Of a stretch of 5,895 nucleotides of DNA, positions 4,111-5,895 are shown piece after piece. A program made the position numbers and the translations under genes. How positions within the stretch are numbered: position 1 is the first letter of the stretch; the number at the start of each line of letters is the position of its first letter. The stretch is from an uncultured Methanobrevibacter sp. (GTDB lineage: Archaea > Methanobacteriota > Methanobacteria > Methanobacteriales > Methanobacteriaceae). The notes under the pieces are model-generated. The model saw only the letters and a list, made by a program, of their open reading frames with translations. It ran no database searches and was not told the DNA's origin. The stretch covers positions 1 through 5,895 of the forward strand of contig CACZNW010000054.1 of the NCBI GenBank assembly GCA_902782595.1, in the 5' to 3' direction.

Positions 4111-5895
4111 ATGAGAAAGTTTTTGAATGTTGCATTTAAATCCCAATGGAAAATAATTTTAGTTATTTTTGTATTATTAATTCTTCAAACCATATTTCAA
4201 ATGGAAATAATTGACCTGTTCAGCGATGCTTTGACAGGAGTTAAAAAGCAGCAAATCGATTTGCTTTTCAAATCCGGATTATATATGTTAATATTCACAG
4301 TCTTTTCAATGATTGCCATGTATGCAGTTTCTCTTCTCTCGGTAAGGGTATCTTCAAATGCAACATTCAATATCCGTGAGAAAATCTTTCATATTCTAAT
4401 GAACCTGTCTGATGATGAAATTGGCAAATTTAAAATTACGGCGCTAATTACCTGGTCAACAAGATCGATGTCCATAGAACAGGGATTTATAGTGATGTTA
4501 CTTGAACAGTTAATGCTGATTCCGTTCACATTCATAGCAATTCTATATGAAATAGCCTTGATTGACGGGACTTATGCCATATTCTTTTTAGCATTTGTTA
4601 GTATTCTTGCTGGAATCCTATTTTGGAGAATGAAACATTTTGTAGAAATATTCTTTGTAATTAAAAAGACATATGGAAAAATAAACCGATTATTCCTTTC
4701 CAAAATAACTAATATAGCCAACAGCATCCCGTTTAAAAAACGGGAGGGAGTAGTTGAATTTGAAGATGCATGTAAGGATTCATATGGTATAAGCGTCAAG
4801 TATCTTTTAAGTCAATATTACCTTGGACCACTATTATTATGGGGTTTGTATGTTCTTGTTTTGATTACATTGGCAATAGTTAATTCTGGATACTCCATTG
4901 GCTTTGAAACTGACAGTATAATTGATTCATTGATAATTCTGGTATATGTTGCCTACTTCATTTCCACCCTGACGATTATTCCGTCATTGATTGATAAATG
5001 GCCAAGTGCATATACCAATTCAGTGCTTTTAGAGGACATCTTGGATCTGGAAGATAAAATCATAAAATCTAAAAACACAAATGATAATCCGAAAAGAATA
5101 GAAATTGTAGAGGAAGACATTGCCAAAGAGGATAATGGCATATGGGCTGAAAGAAAAGATATAAGCCAAAAATTCACCAGAATATTAAAAGAGGATAGGA
5201 CTAAAGTAATAATGTCCATGGTCTTAATTATGGTATCAACATTGTGTATGGTTTATGCCCCTAAAGTTGCAGGAAAGACGCTTGATTTATTGATTTCTAA
5301 TTTGAATTCATCCAACGATATTGCTATCTACACTAATATTGCCTTGCTGATTGTTTTGTATTCTGTTGGATTTCTGTTTAAATTACCTTCGAAGAGAATC
5401 ATGGGGATTATTGGTGAAAAAGTAGCATATAATTTAAGAATGGAACTGTTTGATAAGATTGATTTTGTCAGTTCCGGATTCATTCAAGAAAATTCAAAAG
5501 GCCATATTCTATCTAGAGTAAACAACGATTTAATGTGCATCAAGGAGTTCATCTCTTTTCGATTTCCCGAAATCTATGCGCAAACATTGTTGATAGCTTT
5601 TGTATTAGTGTTGATTTTAATGACAGACTGGAGACTGGGTTTAGTATATCTGGTGATATTGCCGATTTATGCAATCTGCTTATATATATGTCATGTTAAA
5701 TCTAAAACCAATTTTAATGGTCATCAAAAGCATCTGGGGCGAATGATGGGTTATTTTGAAAGAGGACTTGCAAATCGTGATTCATTCCATGAAAAAGGGT
5801 TTGAAAAAATCAATCAAACTGTAATTGTCTATTATAGGAAATCCAGAAACATTGCTAATATTATGGAGCCTATTGCAACCTTTTTAACAAATATA
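4111..5895 (+). CDS. ABC exporter fusion: two transmembrane domains without an NBD between them (3' end off window)
   Basis: 595 codons are open to the right edge. Residues 1-310 match the transmembrane domain of a type IV (MsbA/LmrC-like) exporter: helices near 14-32, 56-78, 130-150, 153-172, 240-262 and 272-295. KFKITALITWSTRSM (107-121) stands where relatives have a KFGTSSLITRTTND-like motif. Instead of the expected ATPase domain of about 240 residues, a charged linker follows (about 305-360). A second exporter domain begins at 350 with an LmrD-like entry (ISQKFTRILKED), APKVAGKTLDLL (383-394), SKGHILSRVNNDL (462-474) and DWRLGLVYLVILPIY (506-520). No Walker A, signature LSGGQ or Walker B is present in the window. 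The start at ATG 4111 precedes TM1 and lacks a ribosome binding site; a TATA box 27 bp upstream suggests a leaderless message. The missing C-terminus may carry one NBD. The substrate is unknown. It could be a functional single-NBD transporter, an ATPase-free membrane protein, or a decaying fusion. Confidence 0.8.
   Translation, partial: MRKFLNVAFKSQWKIILVIFVLLILQTIFQMEIIDLFSDALTGVKKQQIDLLFKSGLYMLIFTVFSMIAMYAVSLLSVRVSSNATFNIREKIFHILMNLSDDEIGKFKITALITWSTRSMSIEQGFIVMLLEQLMLIPFTFIAILYEIALIDGTYAIFFLAFVSILAGILFWRMKHFVEIFFVIKKTYGKINRLFLSKITNIANSIPFKKREGVVEFEDACKDSYGISVKYLLSQYYLGPLLLWGLYVLVLITLAIVNSGYSIGFETDSIIDSLIILVYVAYFISTLTIIPSLIDKWPSAYTNSVLLEDILDLEDKIIKSKNTNDNPKRIEIVEEDIAKEDNGIWAERKDISQKFTRILKEDRTKVIMSMVLIMVSTLCMVYAPKVAGKTLDLLISNLNSSNDIAIYTNIALLIVLYSVGFLFKLPSKRIMGIIGEKVAYNLRMELFDKIDFVSSGFIQENSKGHILSRVNNDLMCIKEFISFRFPEIYAQTLLIAFVLVLILMTDWRLGLVYLVILPIYAICLYICHVKSKTNFNGHQKHLGRMMGYFERGLANRDSFHEKGFEKINQTVIVYYRKSRNIANIMEPIATFLTNI

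Noticed and set aside
4572..5219. Minus-strand open frames within the ABC fusion (4572-4799 and 4953-5219)
   Set aside because: The plus-strand frame is open across both and matches ABC exporter membrane domains. The minus readings have no supporting features.
1..5895. CRISPR array, tRNA, rRNA, insertion sequence or transposase
   Set aside because: No regularly spaced repeats, cloverleaf sequences, rRNA-like GC-rich blocks, terminal inverted repeats or transposase motifs were seen on either strand.

Overview
The window looks like chromosomal DNA of a methanogenic archaeon of the order Methanobacteriales, most likely a Methanobrevibacter-type gut or rumen species. This rests on the strong A+T bias, TATA-like promoter boxes, GGTGA-type ribosome binding sites, oligo-T termination, a DUF4013 membrane protein and a large adhesin-like beta-helix surface protein. 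The species call is inference; no rRNA or tRNA gene is present to anchor it.

Layout. (1) Positions 1-858, minus strand: N-terminal 286 codons of a secreted adhesin-like protein that runs off the left edge. (2) 859-1233: a divergent AT-rich regulatory region with promoters for both flanking genes and a small palindrome at the predicted transcription start of the rightward gene. (3) 1234-1950, plus: a six-helix DUF4013 membrane protein ending at a strong double T-tract terminator. (4) 2121-3700, plus: two overlapping paralogous genes for multi-helix membrane proteins. Their last 70 residues read as a potassium-channel pore module (outer helix, pore helix, filter, inner helix), but the TVGYGD filter is replaced by TGNGYS in one and TSNSFD in the other. 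(5) 3701-4110: a gene-poor stretch holding the frameshifted remnant of a STAS-domain (anti-sigma-factor antagonist) gene. (6) 4111 to the right edge, plus: one long open frame of at least 595 codons encoding two ABC-exporter transmembrane domains in series, with no nucleotide-binding domain between them.

How it fits together. Apart from the adhesin, all intact products are predicted polytopic membrane proteins. The channel-like pair is almost certainly one translationally coupled operon and could form a heteromeric pore. The STAS remnant and the NBD-less ABC fusion lie side by side and suggest a locus losing or remodelling genes. The two observations most worth following up are the paired channel-like proteins with altered selectivity filters and the TMD-TMD ABC fusion. 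All family calls come from reading motifs by eye; no search was run.
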